From: E44-bin89 sp034409565
GTDB taxonomy: Bacteria; Chloroflexota; Dehalococcoidia; Dehalococcoidales; RBG-16-60-22
DNA: 34,954 bases
Reading direction: 5' to 3'
NCBI GenBank assembly: GCA_034409565.1
Contig: DAOUMS010000006.1
Location: 1 to 34,954, forward strand
Part shown: one piece after another, positions 23,501-30,884 of the stretch
Layout: each line of letters opens with the position of its first letter
Numbering within the stretch: the stretch's first letter is position 1
The notes under the pieces: generated by a model
The model's database searches: none
Told to the model about the DNA's origin: nothing
What the model saw: only the letters and a program-made list of their open reading frames with translations
Position numbers and translations under genes: made by a program

Positions 23501-24271
23501 TCACCGGCTCATCAGGTTGGTTCTGCCGCCGTTGCAGGCAATGATTTCCGCGGTGATGAAATCGGAATCATCTGATGCCAAAAACAGGGCTAAATGGGCG
23601 ATATCTTCCGGGGTGCCCAGCCTTCCCAGAATGGCCCCTCTTTTGCCTCCCTCGATTAAGTCTGCCAGCTGTTCCGGCGTCCGGCTGGCGTAAATCATTG
23701 GTGTTAGTATTCGCCCGGGCGCGATGGCGTTCACATTTATGCCGTGGGGGCCGAACTCGCGGGCACATGCTTTGGTAAATGCGTTCACGCCAAATTTGGA
23801 AGCCGCATAGGCTGCCTGCCCCGGCTCAATAGCTCCCAGTGCGGCTGTCGACGATATATTTATGATTCTCCCATACCTCTGCTTTATCATATATTTGGCC
23901 ACGGCCTGAGTGCAAAAGAAGAGGCCTTTGAGGTTGGTCTCAAATATCAGATTCCAGGTATCTTCGGTTAAATCGAGCACCGGCGTGGGACGGTTGATAC
24001 CAGCACTGTTCACCAGGATGTCAATCCGGCCAAATTCATTGATTACTTGCTGAGTCATGTTGTTTACCTGTTCTTTGATGCGTGCATCCATGGGTATCGC
24101 CAGCGAAGCCCTGCCCAGGGTTATTATCTCGTCACGCACTTTTTCGATATTCTGGACATTCCGACTACAGGCGGCAACGTCAGCTCCGGCGCGGGCAAAT
24201 TCCAGAGAAATGGCTTTCCCGATGCCAGTACCGCCACCGGTAACAATCGCTTTCTTTCCTTCCAGTTTCAT
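23501..24271 (-). CDS. Short-chain dehydrogenase/reductase (SDR, FabG-like)
   Basis: 256-residue classical SDR. Cofactor motif TGGGTGIGKAIS, then NSAGINRP, catalytic Ser in INISSTAALG, and Tyr-x3-Lys in YAASK, followed by NAIAPGRILTPM. The Arg after the Asp/Ala cofactor strand (AACSRN) suggests NADP. Substrate unknown; such enzymes reduce 3-oxoacyl, sugar or keto-acid carbonyls. AAGGAG 8 nt before the ATG. Monocistronic between a winged-helix gene (convergent) and a small plus-strand gene. Confidence 0.92.
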   Translation of the reverse strand: MKLEGKKAIVTGGGTGIGKAISLEFARAGADVAACSRNVQNIEKVRDEIITLGRASLAIPMDARIKEQVNNMTQQVINEFGRIDILVNSAGINRPTPVLDLTEDTWNLIFETNLKGLFFCTQAVAKYMIKQRYGRIINISSTAALGAIEPGQAAYAASKFGVNAFTKACAREFGPHGINVNAIAPGRILTPMIYASRTPEQLADLIEGGKRGAILGRLGTPEDIAHLALFLASDDSDFITAEIIACNGGRTNLMSR

Positions 24272-24443
24272 TCTGATTACTCCTTAAAATTTAAATTATT
24301 TTTAGAGAGGCGGGTCTTATTCGGTGATATGGCGCATTGCGGACGAGGAGATTTTATCATTGTGCTTCTGCAGAAGCAATTATTAACTCGGCTTAAAACT
24401 GTCATGCTAAAATAATAAGTGGATTAGTTGGGTAACTTTTACA

Positions 24444-24449
24444 TATAAT
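24444..24449 (+). promoter_or_regulatory. -10 element of the 24.5-kb small gene
   Basis: Perfect TATAAT; no convincing -35 box at the right distance. Confidence 0.35.
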
Positions 24450-24485
24450 ATGACTGCTAAATAAAGGCGACGGAGGTGGAATCTG

Positions 24486-24689
24486 ATGTCTGAGAAACAA
24501 CAACGTACCATCTTGGAGCTGTGGCCGGTAATAAAGGAAGACATGGAGAAGTTCGTATCAGACCGGCCCGGTTGGTTTATCAATGCGCTGCAAAAGGCGC
24601 TGGAGAAGAAGGGCAATCGGGGCTGGAAAGACGTGGAGACGGTAATCAATATGTTGCAGTTCCTTAAAGATACTGAGGTTGAATATTGA
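24486..24689 (+). CDS. Small hypothetical protein
   Basis: 67 residues, predicted helical, charged, with a central DRPGWFINALQKALEKKG segment. GGAGGTGG lies close before the ATG and a TATAAT 37 nt upstream, so it is probably expressed. I recognise no family. It lies 127 bp before the second unusual ferredoxin gene, which has its own promoter, so co-transcription is uncertain. Confidence 0.65.
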   Translation: MSEKQQRTILELWPVIKEDMEKFVSDRPGWFINALQKALEKKGNRGWKDVETVINMLQFLKDTEVEY

Positions 24690-24712
24690 AGCGGCAATAA
24701 ATCTGCCATTGA

Positions 24713-24742
24713 TTGACAGCCGGACACCTGGAGTGGTATTTT
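24713..24742 (+). promoter_or_regulatory. Promoter of the ferredoxin/Cys-rich protein pair
   Basis: TTGACA (24713-24718), 18-nt spacer, TATTTT (24737-24742). Leader of about 65 nt with AGAGGAG before the ATG. Confidence 0.45.
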
Positions 24743-24816
24743 AAGGCCCATTAAGTGCTCCTATCTGATTTAGTGATAGTCTAGCAGGTTAAATAAACAA
24801 TGAGAGGAGACAGAAC

Positions 24817-25539
24817 ATGAAGGTTGATGGGGATACTTGTATCGCCTGCGGGGAATGTGTAACCTATTGCCCCATGGGTGCCATCAGTATGCAGGATGAT
24901 GTGGCGGCAATCGATGAAGATGAGTGCGTGGAATGCGGCATCTGTCTGCGGTCAAAGATTTGCCCGGTGGAGGCACTAATCTATGAGCCGACTTCATGGT
25001 CGCGGCAGCTGCGTGCCGCCTTTTCCAATCCCACGGTAAAGCACCCTGTAACCGGTCTGGCCGGGCGAGGTACTGAGGAGGTAAAGACCAACGAGGTTAC
25101 CGGGCGTCTCAAGCGCGGGTGGCTGGCGCTTGCGGTGGAGGTCGGGCGACCGGCTACGGGAGCGCGTTTCCGGGATGTTGATATGGTGGCCCAGGCACTG
25201 GCCAGGGAGGGGGTTACTTTTGAGGAGAAAAGCCCGGTCACGGCTCTCATGGAAGAGGTCAGGACGGGTAAGATAATAGAAGACGCCCTGAACGAGAAAG
25301 TGCTCTCCGCCATTGTTGAGTGTGTCTTCCCCAGAGAGAAAGGCACCGCGGTGCTTACCGCCCTCCGTGAGGCCACTCAAAAAATCGACACGGTTTGCAG
25401 TGTGGTAATGGCTGACCTGGTAGAAGCTGACGGGCGGGTGCCGATGAATGAAATCCTCTCCGAACTGGGCATATCCTATCGCATCAATGGCAAGACCAAT
25501 ACCGGTCTCGGCCGTCCCAAATTTGAAGGAGGTAGCTAA
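24817..25539 (+). CDS. 8-Cys ferredoxin with uncharacterised C-terminal domain, second copy
   Basis: 240 residues, closely similar along its whole length to the ferredoxin at 12-728. It has the same clusters: Cys8, 11, 14, 18 and Cys37, 40, 43, 49, the second with the unusual five-residue gap. The C-terminal domain keeps GRPATGARFRDVDMVAQAL, NEKVLSAIVE and INGKTNTGLGRP. Here no AOR is adjacent; the next gene overlaps by 1 bp and encodes a Cys-rich unknown protein. So the ferredoxin type is not tied to AOR alone. Duplication within the genome is likely, followed by pairing with a different partner. Confidence 0.9.
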   Translation: MKVDGDTCIACGECVTYCPMGAISMQDDVAAIDEDECVECGICLRSKICPVEALIYEPTSWSRQLRAAFSNPTVKHPVTGLAGRGTEEVKTNEVTGRLKRGWLALAVEVGRPATGARFRDVDMVAQALAREGVTFEEKSPVTALMEEVRTGKIIEDALNEKVLSAIVECVFPREKGTAVLTALREATQKIDTVCSVVMADLVEADGRVPMNEILSELGISYRINGKTNTGLGRPKFEGGS

Positions 25540-26168
25540 TGACTCATACATTACATCGCAGCGGCACAAAAGAAAGCCTCAGCGGCGACTTCGTATTTCT
25601 TTTTATGCCTGCCTTCGGGATAAACAACATTGATTCCGGTCCCAAGCTTAGAAGATTTTTTGAGATTGCTTTGCGCCATAACCCGGTGAACATAGGCAAC
25701 GCTTTTTATGGCAGTATGTCACTCATGGGCCTGCAGAACGTTCTGGATAATGTTGGCAAAGACGGTGGCTGTGTACACGCTGTGTTCAGCAACGAAGAAG
25801 ACGCTTTTCAGATGTTGCAGGAGGTCAAAGAGGCTGACCTGGGCCTGTCCCTGGTGATAAGTGGTATTTTCGATAAGGTAAAGGAACTATGCCAGAGGGC
25901 TGGCATTCAACGTCATGCCGTCACTTACTCGCTTGGAATATGGGGCAGGACGGAGAAGCTACCCCCCGAGGAGGTTCTTGATGTCATCACCATGTGTGGC
26001 CACGGCATGATATCGGCTAATCGAGTATATTCGGCTATTGAAGATGTCAAGGCGAGCAGAAAGAGCGCCGAAGATGCGGCTAAGGATTTGTGCCAGCAGT
26101 GTGATTGTGGAGTGTTCAATCCAGTCAGGGCGGCCAAGCTGTTATCCTCTATGACTGAAAAGCATTAA
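25539..26168 (+). CDS. Cys-rich protein of unknown function coupled to ferredoxin
   Basis: 209 residues, soluble, family not recognised. The N terminus has THTLHRSGTKESLSGDF then a hydrophobic stretch FVFLFMPAFGIN that is too polar around it for a clear signal peptide. Six Cys: 78, 118, 153 (MCGHGMIS), 185, 188 and 190 (LCQQCDCGVFNPVRA). Cys153 with the C-terminal C-x2-C-x-C group could hold an iron-sulfur cluster or zinc (inference). AAGGAGG lies in the end of the ferredoxin gene and the start codon overlaps its stop (TAATG), so the two proteins are made together and probably work together in electron transfer. Followed by a strong terminator. Confidence 0.8.
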   Translation: MTHTLHRSGTKESLSGDFVFLFMPAFGINNIDSGPKLRRFFEIALRHNPVNIGNAFYGSMSLMGLQNVLDNVGKDGGCVHAVFSNEEDAFQMLQEVKEADLGLSLVISGIFDKVKELCQRAGIQRHAVTYSLGIWGRTEKLPPEEVLDVITMCGHGMISANRVYSAIEDVKASRKSAEDAAKDLCQQCDCGVFNPVRAAKLLSSMTEKH

Positions 26169-26201
26169 AAGTCAATAAAGTAAGCGACCCAATAAATAAA
26201 G

Positions 26202-26221
26202 GGGGGGCATTATCGCCCCCC
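26202..26221 (+). terminator. Terminator after the ferredoxin/Cys-rich operon
   Basis: 7-bp GC stem GGGGGGC/GCCCCCC with loop ATTATC, followed by a T-rich stretch. A similar hairpin with loop ATCATG ends the gene at 34449. Confidence 0.7.
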
Positions 26222-26244
26222 ATTTGGCTGTTATTTTACATAAT

Positions 26245-26290
26245 TACCACTGGACAAACATTGGGATGTATGTTCAACCATAATAAAAAT
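26245..26290. repeat. Intergenic repeat, copy 1
   Basis: Contains a 28-bp stretch (26263-26290) identical to 27294-27321. Its first part, GGACAAACAT...ATGTATGTTC, is an imperfect palindrome. Positions 26254-26281 also match 34533-34560 at about 21 of 28 bases. It lies just after a terminator hairpin, as does copy 4. Confidence 0.65.
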
Positions 26291-26299
26291 AGATATTAA

Positions 26300-26335
26300 A
26301 ATCAAAAGCACCTATTTCACAAGGTGCTTTTGATT
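26300..26335. terminator. Bidirectional terminator
   Basis: A perfect 14-bp stem (26300-26313 with 26322-26335, core AAAAGCACCT/AGGTGCTTTT) and an 8-nt loop. A-run on one side and T-run on the other make it work in both directions, between the convergent genes ending at 26168 and 26384. Confidence 0.8.
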
Positions 26336-26383
26336 ACAAGTATGTCGTAACTGTACCTTAACCTAATGAGTTAGTGTTTAGAA

Positions 26384-27169
26384 CTAACCGGCAATGTTGT
26401 CCCAGCCCGATTTTTTCCCTTTATTAAAACCCGGGGGAGTTTTATCTTTTTTATCTAAACCAGGTGGTTTGGAACCGTCCCATCCCTTTTTATTGCCTTT
26501 ACCACTCCAGCCGGGACTTACTGGCTGGACAGGAGTTCCTGTGCCAGAAAAATTATCTATTGTTGCCCCGTTCGTTTCTTGTTTATAACCAGTAATTCCG
26601 ATACCAGTGCCCTCAGTGGCTGGAACATTCTCCCAGGTAAATGTGCGTGATTCAGAACCCCCGTCAATGTTAGAAAACGTGATGATAACAGTGCTCTCGA
26701 CCAGCTCTACCTTCATGTGCGCTGATGTAAATGGATCTGAGTAGAAATGCTCCCAATAATCAGGAAATGGTTTCCACGAGGATCCATAGTAACCAAAAAT
26801 GCTGTTGAAACCACCGGAAGCCGTGTTATCTTGCACTTTTATCAAGAGGGTATCCTCGTTATCAGTGTAATTCATTAAGAATCCGATAAAAGTGGCTTGT
26901 TTGTCATCAGGGTACTGGACATCACCCTCGAGGATGGTGCCTGTACCTGAATTATATATAGCTGCACACCAATTATCTGAAATTCCGGCTTGAGCTGCAT
27001 TATTCGAGATCTCCATCGTGTACTTCACATCAGTCCACCAACTTGTACCCAAAGGGCCATCGGGACGGTTGAAATCGTCCAAAAGAGTTGTAGCAGCCGC
27101 CACTGGAGTAGCCATTAATGCAATGATCAGGATCAGTGAAAATAGCGATAAGGTTAATCTACTCTTCAT
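26384..27169 (-). CDS. Secreted protein with LamG/concanavalin-like domain
   Basis: 261 residues. Signal peptide 1-25 (basic start, LFSLILIIALMA core, cleavage after PVAAA). The mature part begins TTLLDDFNRPDGPLGTSWW, as in concanavalin-fold (LamG or DUF1080-like) extracellular domains, and continues to about residue 210 as a beta-rich domain. The last 45 residues are Gly/Lys/Pro-rich (SGKGNKKGWDG, PPGLDKKDKTPPGF). Probably binds carbohydrate or surface polymer outside the cell; no catalytic residues could be identified. Strong AAAGGAGG before the ATG. Base composition is AT-rich compared with core genes. Confidence 0.8.
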   Translation of the reverse strand: MKSRLTLSLFSLILIIALMATPVAAATTLLDDFNRPDGPLGTSWWTDVKYTMEISNNAAQAGISDNWCAAIYNSGTGTILEGDVQYPDDKQATFIGFLMNYTDNEDTLLIKVQDNTASGGFNSIFGYYGSSWKPFPDYWEHFYSDPFTSAHMKVELVESTVIITFSNIDGGSESRTFTWENVPATEGTGIGITGYKQETNGATIDNFSGTGTPVQPVSPGWSGKGNKKGWDGSKPPGLDKKDKTPPGFNKGKKSGWDNIAG

Positions 27170-27270
27170 ACATACCTCCTTTGTTATTAACCTATAGAAT
27201 ACAATTGCAGATGATACAAAGTCAATATGCTTTGTATTAGGAATTTATAAAAAGTGCAAAGCGAAATTCT

Positions 27271-27321
27271 ACCTACGCCCACATGTGATTGTGGGGATGT
27301 ATGTTCAACCATAATAAAAAT
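27271..27321. repeat. Intergenic repeat, copy 2
   Basis: The right part (27294-27321) is identical to copy 1 over 28 bp. The left part (27271-27306) matches copy 3 at 28436-28471 in 29 of 36 positions. CCCACA...TGTGGG can form a small hairpin. Confidence 0.65.
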
Positions 27322-27346
27322 TAACTAATTAATATGCCTACTTATA

Positions 27347-27877
27347 TCATGGTATCCCATATGTCCCTGTATTGCCGTCAAGAAAAATTGGCGAATGTGG
27401 TGGGTAGAAAGTAAACACTCCATACATAACGCCTAGGAAGATGAGAAAAATCAGGGCTAAACACTGTAGGCTATTTGCTAGCCGTTCCATTTTTAGAATC
27501 TTGTAACTGGTAAATTGCCCGCAAGCTACTGCTATGATGAAAATCAGGATATCGATAATAATACTCTCAACCCCCGTAATAGTAGTATAGGCATAGAAAA
27601 GCACTAGTATTGATATCGGCATTACATAGACGCCAGCTGTCTTTGCAATAATGAAGTTATTATCGGAATTCCTTATTATTCTATATGTGATTGCAGCATA
27701 AATTAACGTTGGCCAATAAGTCAGCTTAAGATGCTCAAATACACTTTCATTTACAGCTGCCATCGCACCTACTGGTGCCCATTGGCCCGACAGATCAAAC
27801 AGAAAATGAAACAGAGAACCCAAGATGGAAATGACCGCAATGCCTATTAGTTCCCATTTTAATGCTGATTTTTTCAT
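27347..27877 (-). CDS. DUF6512-like integral membrane protein
   Basis: 176 residues from ATG 27877 (MKKSALKWELIGIAVISILG), which has AGGAAA upstream; the frame is open 16 codons further to 27925, but without a better ribosome site. Five to six hydrophobic segments. The N-terminal half (GSLFHFLFDLSGQWAPVGA, NESVFEHLKLTYWP) matches what I remember of the DUF6512 family. Function unknown. Minus strand, downstream of the other small membrane protein at 28002, so the two may form a unit. Confidence 0.65.
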   Translation of the reverse strand: MKKSALKWELIGIAVISILGSLFHFLFDLSGQWAPVGAMAAVNESVFEHLKLTYWPTLIYAAITYRIIRNSDNNFIIAKTAGVYVMPISILVLFYAYTTITGVESIIIDILIFIIAVACGQFTSYKILKMERLANSLQCLALIFLIFLGVMYGVFTFYPPHSPIFLDGNTGTYGIP

Positions 27878-28001
27878 ACGGATTTCCTGACAATAAAGGT
27901 TTATTGAAGGATATGAGAAAGCCATCCTATTGTCAATATTGAAATAAGAAAGATGAAGACATCAATATATGAGGATGTTGAATCAGTTAGTTTATATCTG
28001 G

Positions 28002-28385
28002 TCATCGCATGGAGGCAAAGAATCCGGTGAAGTAGGGAATCAACCAAATCATCCATACAAAAATGCTGAAATGGTGAAAGCTGGTAATAGCCTTCTCATT
28101 TTTTAGAACCAGGACCGTAGTTGCCCAGATTGCATGAACAAGCATCAATATTATTGCAGCCAAGCCTGTTATGCTATGAATATCAGTCCCTATTCCTCCA
28201 GCCATCTCAAACATAATCCCAGTACCTGTGGTATCAAAACCTAGTCCGCCCCAGAAGAAAACTAGATGCCACCTCTTCAATCTTCCGGCAAGCCTCTCGG
28301 CCCAAACGCCGATAGAATAGGAAATGAGTGCCAGACTTATTAATACTGTGGAAATGACTAGTTCGCTCGTCATAGCGCTACTCAT
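28002..28385 (-). CDS. Small membrane protein of the HsmA/TIGR03987 type
   Basis: 127 residues with four hydrophobic segments (about 7-27, 40-60, 70-94, 104-124). YSIGVWAERLAGRLKRWH followed by FFWGGLGFDTTGTG is the family signature as I remember it. Five His (40, 70, 84, 104, 105) lie at or inside membrane segments, an arrangement that could bind heme or metal (inference). Function is not established. It precedes the DUF6512-like gene by about 125 bp on the same strand. Confidence 0.65.
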   Translation of the reverse strand: MSSAMTSELVISTVLISLALISYSIGVWAERLAGRLKRWHLVFFWGGLGFDTTGTGIMFEMAGGIGTDIHSITGLAAIILMLVHAIWATTVLVLKNEKAITSFHHFSIFVWMIWLIPYFTGFFASMR

Positions 28386-28435
28386 TCGAAATTATACCGC
28401 CTTTATGGGTAAAGTGTCTCAGTTCGATAGATTAT

Positions 28436-28471
28436 ACCTATGCCCGCATGTGGTTTGGGGGATATCTGTTC
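28436..28471. repeat. Intergenic repeat, copy 3 (diverged)
   Basis: Matches 29 of 36 positions of copy 2, in the same orientation. It lies at the left of the 369-bp gap before the signalling cluster; the gap otherwise holds a possible promoter, a GTACTAA direct repeat (28640 and 28655) and the TCAAG array. Confidence 0.55.
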
Positions 28472-28606
28472 GTTCGTAGATAAAACTATATCGAGGGATG
28501 TGGTTAGGCGTACACAAGAACATATCGGCAATAACATGCCTCCCTTATGCTGGAAGTAGCTTTGTGACGTTCAAGTCCTAACTGCACAAAAGCAGCCAAT
28601 ATCCCG

Positions 28607-28635
28607 TTGACCTTCAAATTGGGGCTAGATATGAC
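28607..28635 (+). promoter_or_regulatory. Possible promoter of the signalling cluster
   Basis: TTGACC (28607-28612), 17-nt spacer, TATGAC (28630-28635). Moderate match. It would give a leader of about 110 nt carrying the TCAAG array. Confidence 0.35.
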
Positions 28636-28717
28636 TAAAGTACTAATAGTTTTGGTACTAACGTAATAGTGCGAATCCCCCATATTTGATTGATATCCCC
28701 AGGCTCATGAGATAAAA

Positions 28718-28752
28718 TCAAGCGCATTCAAGTAGTATCAAGTAGGTTTAAG
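28718..28752 (+). promoter_or_regulatory. Phased TCAAG array upstream of the HTH gene
   Basis: TCAAG occurs at 28718, 28728 and 28738 and TTAAG at 28748, exactly 10 bp apart, ending 2 bp before the ATG at 28755. One-turn spacing of direct half-sites is typical of activator or response-regulator binding and places all copies on one face of the helix. Confidence 0.5.
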
Positions 28753-28754
28753 CT

Positions 28755-28967
28755 ATGTCATTATTATTGAATGGGAAACGCTATTATAGAACTGCGGAAG
28801 CCTGCCAGAGAGCAGGTATAAGCCGCAGTACCTTTTTCCGATGGTTGAGGGAAGGGTCATTTCAGGACGTGGCGACTTTTGACAGGAGAGGGTGGAGGTT
28901 GTTTACCGAGAAGGATTTACGCAGGTTGAAAAAGGAGGCTAACCGGGTAAGCCTTAACTCAAGATAA
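28755..28967 (+). CDS. MerR/excisionase-like small HTH protein
   Basis: 70 residues. The N-terminal part YRTAEACQRAGISRSTFFRW and the following FTEKDLRRLKKEAN are the helix-turn-helix and wing of a MerR/excisionase-type DNA-binding domain; there is no effector domain. Probably a local regulator of the cyclase gene 56 bp downstream and possibly of itself through the TCAAG array. A weak AGG is the only ribosome signal. Confidence 0.75.
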   Translation: MSLLLNGKRYYRTAEACQRAGISRSTFFRWLREGSFQDVATFDRRGWRLFTEKDLRRLKKEANRVSLNSR

Positions 28968-29023
28968 GAACTGAGACAGTATTTAACCCAGAATAGCCAG
29001 TTTTTAATAAGGTGAGTGATGGT

Positions 29024-30862
29024 ATGACGTGGACAGTCGGAAATAGGCGGTTCTTTGTTGGCATGGCAATTGCCCTCTTCTTTGGGGCATTACTTGCTCT
29101 GGCTTTTTACTTTAATCTGCTTCATACTCTCCAGCAGCGCGGCGGCGATTTACCTTTTCAAGCCGCCAGTTTGGAGCAGCCGCCGGCGCCCAGCGATAGC
29201 ATAGTAATTGTTGGCATTGATGACACGAGTCTCGAGAAATTGGGGCATTTCCCTTCCTGGCCCCGTTCCTACCATGCTGAGCTAATCCAGATACTGACCG
29301 AAGCAGGGGCCAGGGTGATTGCTTTTGACTTCCTTTTCGCTGAGCCAACGCCTGACGATGAAGCTCTGGCTGCAGCCATCAAAGAAGCTGATAAAGTCAT
29401 CCTGCCGGTCATCGGCATGACAATGGGCGCCGATTTCCTGGTGAAACGGCGGTTAACGCAGCCCAGCGGCTTTATCAGGCCTACAGACATCTTGGAGCAG
29501 GAAGCGGTAGCACTGGGGCACGCCAATGTTTTCCCCGATGCTGATGGGGTGGTAAGAAGGATACCCGTGGTGCTGGGTGAAGGCGGTGATGCTGAGCCAG
29601 CACTGGCTCTGGCTGCGGTGGCCAAATATCTCAGGCGTCCTGAGGTGCTGGAGTCTCCAATTATGGACAATTTGCTGCCCTTTGCCGGGCGTCAGATACC
29701 CGTGGTTCGTGATAGGAGCCTGCTCATTAACTATATAGATAGCTTGCATGAAGCTTCAGGATTGGCACACTTTCAACTCATACCTTTCGTGGATGTAATT
29801 GACGGGAAAACCGACCTCAATGTTTTCAAGGATAAGATGGTGCTCATAGGCGCCACTGCCAGTGGTCTTGGAGATACTTTCTGGACCCCTGTGGGAGAGA
29901 TGCCCGGAGTCGAAATACACGCTGTGGCCATGCACACTATTTTAAACGGAAATTTCCTTAAGCCCATCCACAGTGCCGTCTCCATTGCCTCTATACTGGT
30001 CCTTTCCCTTCTCTCTGGACTTCTAGCCCTCAGGTTCAAATTGTTACAGGCTATACCGCTAACCTCCTTACTTCTCGTCGCCTACTTCCTTGTCGCCTTC
30101 ACTTTATTTGATAGCGGTCTTGTGCTGAATATGCTGTATCCACCGCTGGCGATAGTCGTCACCTTTGCTGGAGTTAACCTTTACAACGTCACCGTGGAGA
30201 GAGCCGAGAAGGGCAAGATAGCTGAGATGTTCGGCCGTTATGCGTCTCCAGCGGTGGCAGACAAGATATTGAAGACGCTTGCCGATGGCGAGCTGAAGTT
30301 AGGCGGCGAGGAACAGGATGTGACGGTGGCTTTTGCGGATGTTTGTGGCTTTACCGGTATCAGCGAAAAGATGCCGCCTGGAAAACTGGTGGAAGCGCTG
30401 AATACCTATCTGTCGATTATCATCAAAATCGTACACGAAAATGATGGCATGATAAACAAATTCGGTGGGGATAGTGTGATGGCCGTCTGGAATGCGCCGC
30501 TACCGAATGCCACCCACGCTTTACAGGCTACCAGAGCGGCGGTCACTATTCAGAGGGCTATTGCCGTTCTGCATGCTGAGGAGGAAGATTTGCCGGCGCT
30601 GGAATTTCGCATCGCCATAAACACAGGCAAAGCCGTGGCCGGGAATATGGGCTCAAAAGAACGCATGGAATACTCAGTAATAGGGGACACCGTGAATACG
30701 GTGGCCCACTTGGCCAGCCTCGTGCCCGGGAGCAGGATATGGATTGGAGCTGAGACCTTTGAACTTGTTAAAGATTACGTGAGGGCAAAACCATTGCTGC
30801 CACTAGTCATCAAAGGAAAACGTGAGCAAATTCAAGCTTACGAGATAGAGTGGATCGGTTAG
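29024..30862 (+). CDS. CHASE2-domain class III nucleotide cyclase
   Basis: 612 residues from ATG 29024, since AAGGTGA lies 8 nt upstream; the GTG at 29012 lies within that ribosome site. Order: membrane segment about 10-32, extracytoplasmic CHASE2 sensor about 45-310, three membrane segments (about 316-337, 344-362, 370-389), then the cyclase domain about 430-605. Metal Asp438 (FADVCGFT) and Asp483 (KFGGDS) are present, with Lys479 and Ser551 (EYSVIGD) at purine-selecting positions, so cAMP is likelier than cGMP. The catalytic Asn558 is present, but the Arg expected four residues later is His562 (VNTVAHL), so activity may be low or altered. First large gene of the signalling cluster. Confidence 0.92.
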   Translation: MTWTVGNRRFFVGMAIALFFGALLALAFYFNLLHTLQQRGGDLPFQAASLEQPPAPSDSIVIVGIDDTSLEKLGHFPSWPRSYHAELIQILTEAGARVIAFDFLFAEPTPDDEALAAAIKEADKVILPVIGMTMGADFLVKRRLTQPSGFIRPTDILEQEAVALGHANVFPDADGVVRRIPVVLGEGGDAEPALALAAVAKYLRRPEVLESPIMDNLLPFAGRQIPVVRDRSLLINYIDSLHEASGLAHFQLIPFVDVIDGKTDLNVFKDKMVLIGATASGLGDTFWTPVGEMPGVEIHAVAMHTILNGNFLKPIHSAVSIASILVLSLLSGLLALRFKLLQAIPLTSLLLVAYFLVAFTLFDSGLVLNMLYPPLAIVVTFAGVNLYNVTVERAEKGKIAEMFGRYASPAVADKILKTLADGELKLGGEEQDVTVAFADVCGFTGISEKMPPGKLVEALNTYLSIIIKIVHENDGMINKFGGDSVMAVWNAPLPNATHALQATRAAVTIQRAIAVLHAEEEDLPALEFRIAINTGKAVAGNMGSKERMEYSVIGDTVNTVAHLASLVPGSRIWIGAETFELVKDYVRAKPLLPLVIKGKREQIQAYEIEWIG

Positions 30863-30884
30863 TAGTCCCAGAGTGTAACAAATC

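Noticed and set aside
26202..26335. Attachment site or integrase-related repeat at the start of the accessory block
   Set aside because: The strong inverted repeats here are terminator hairpins, and no integrase, transposase or tRNA gene was found nearby.
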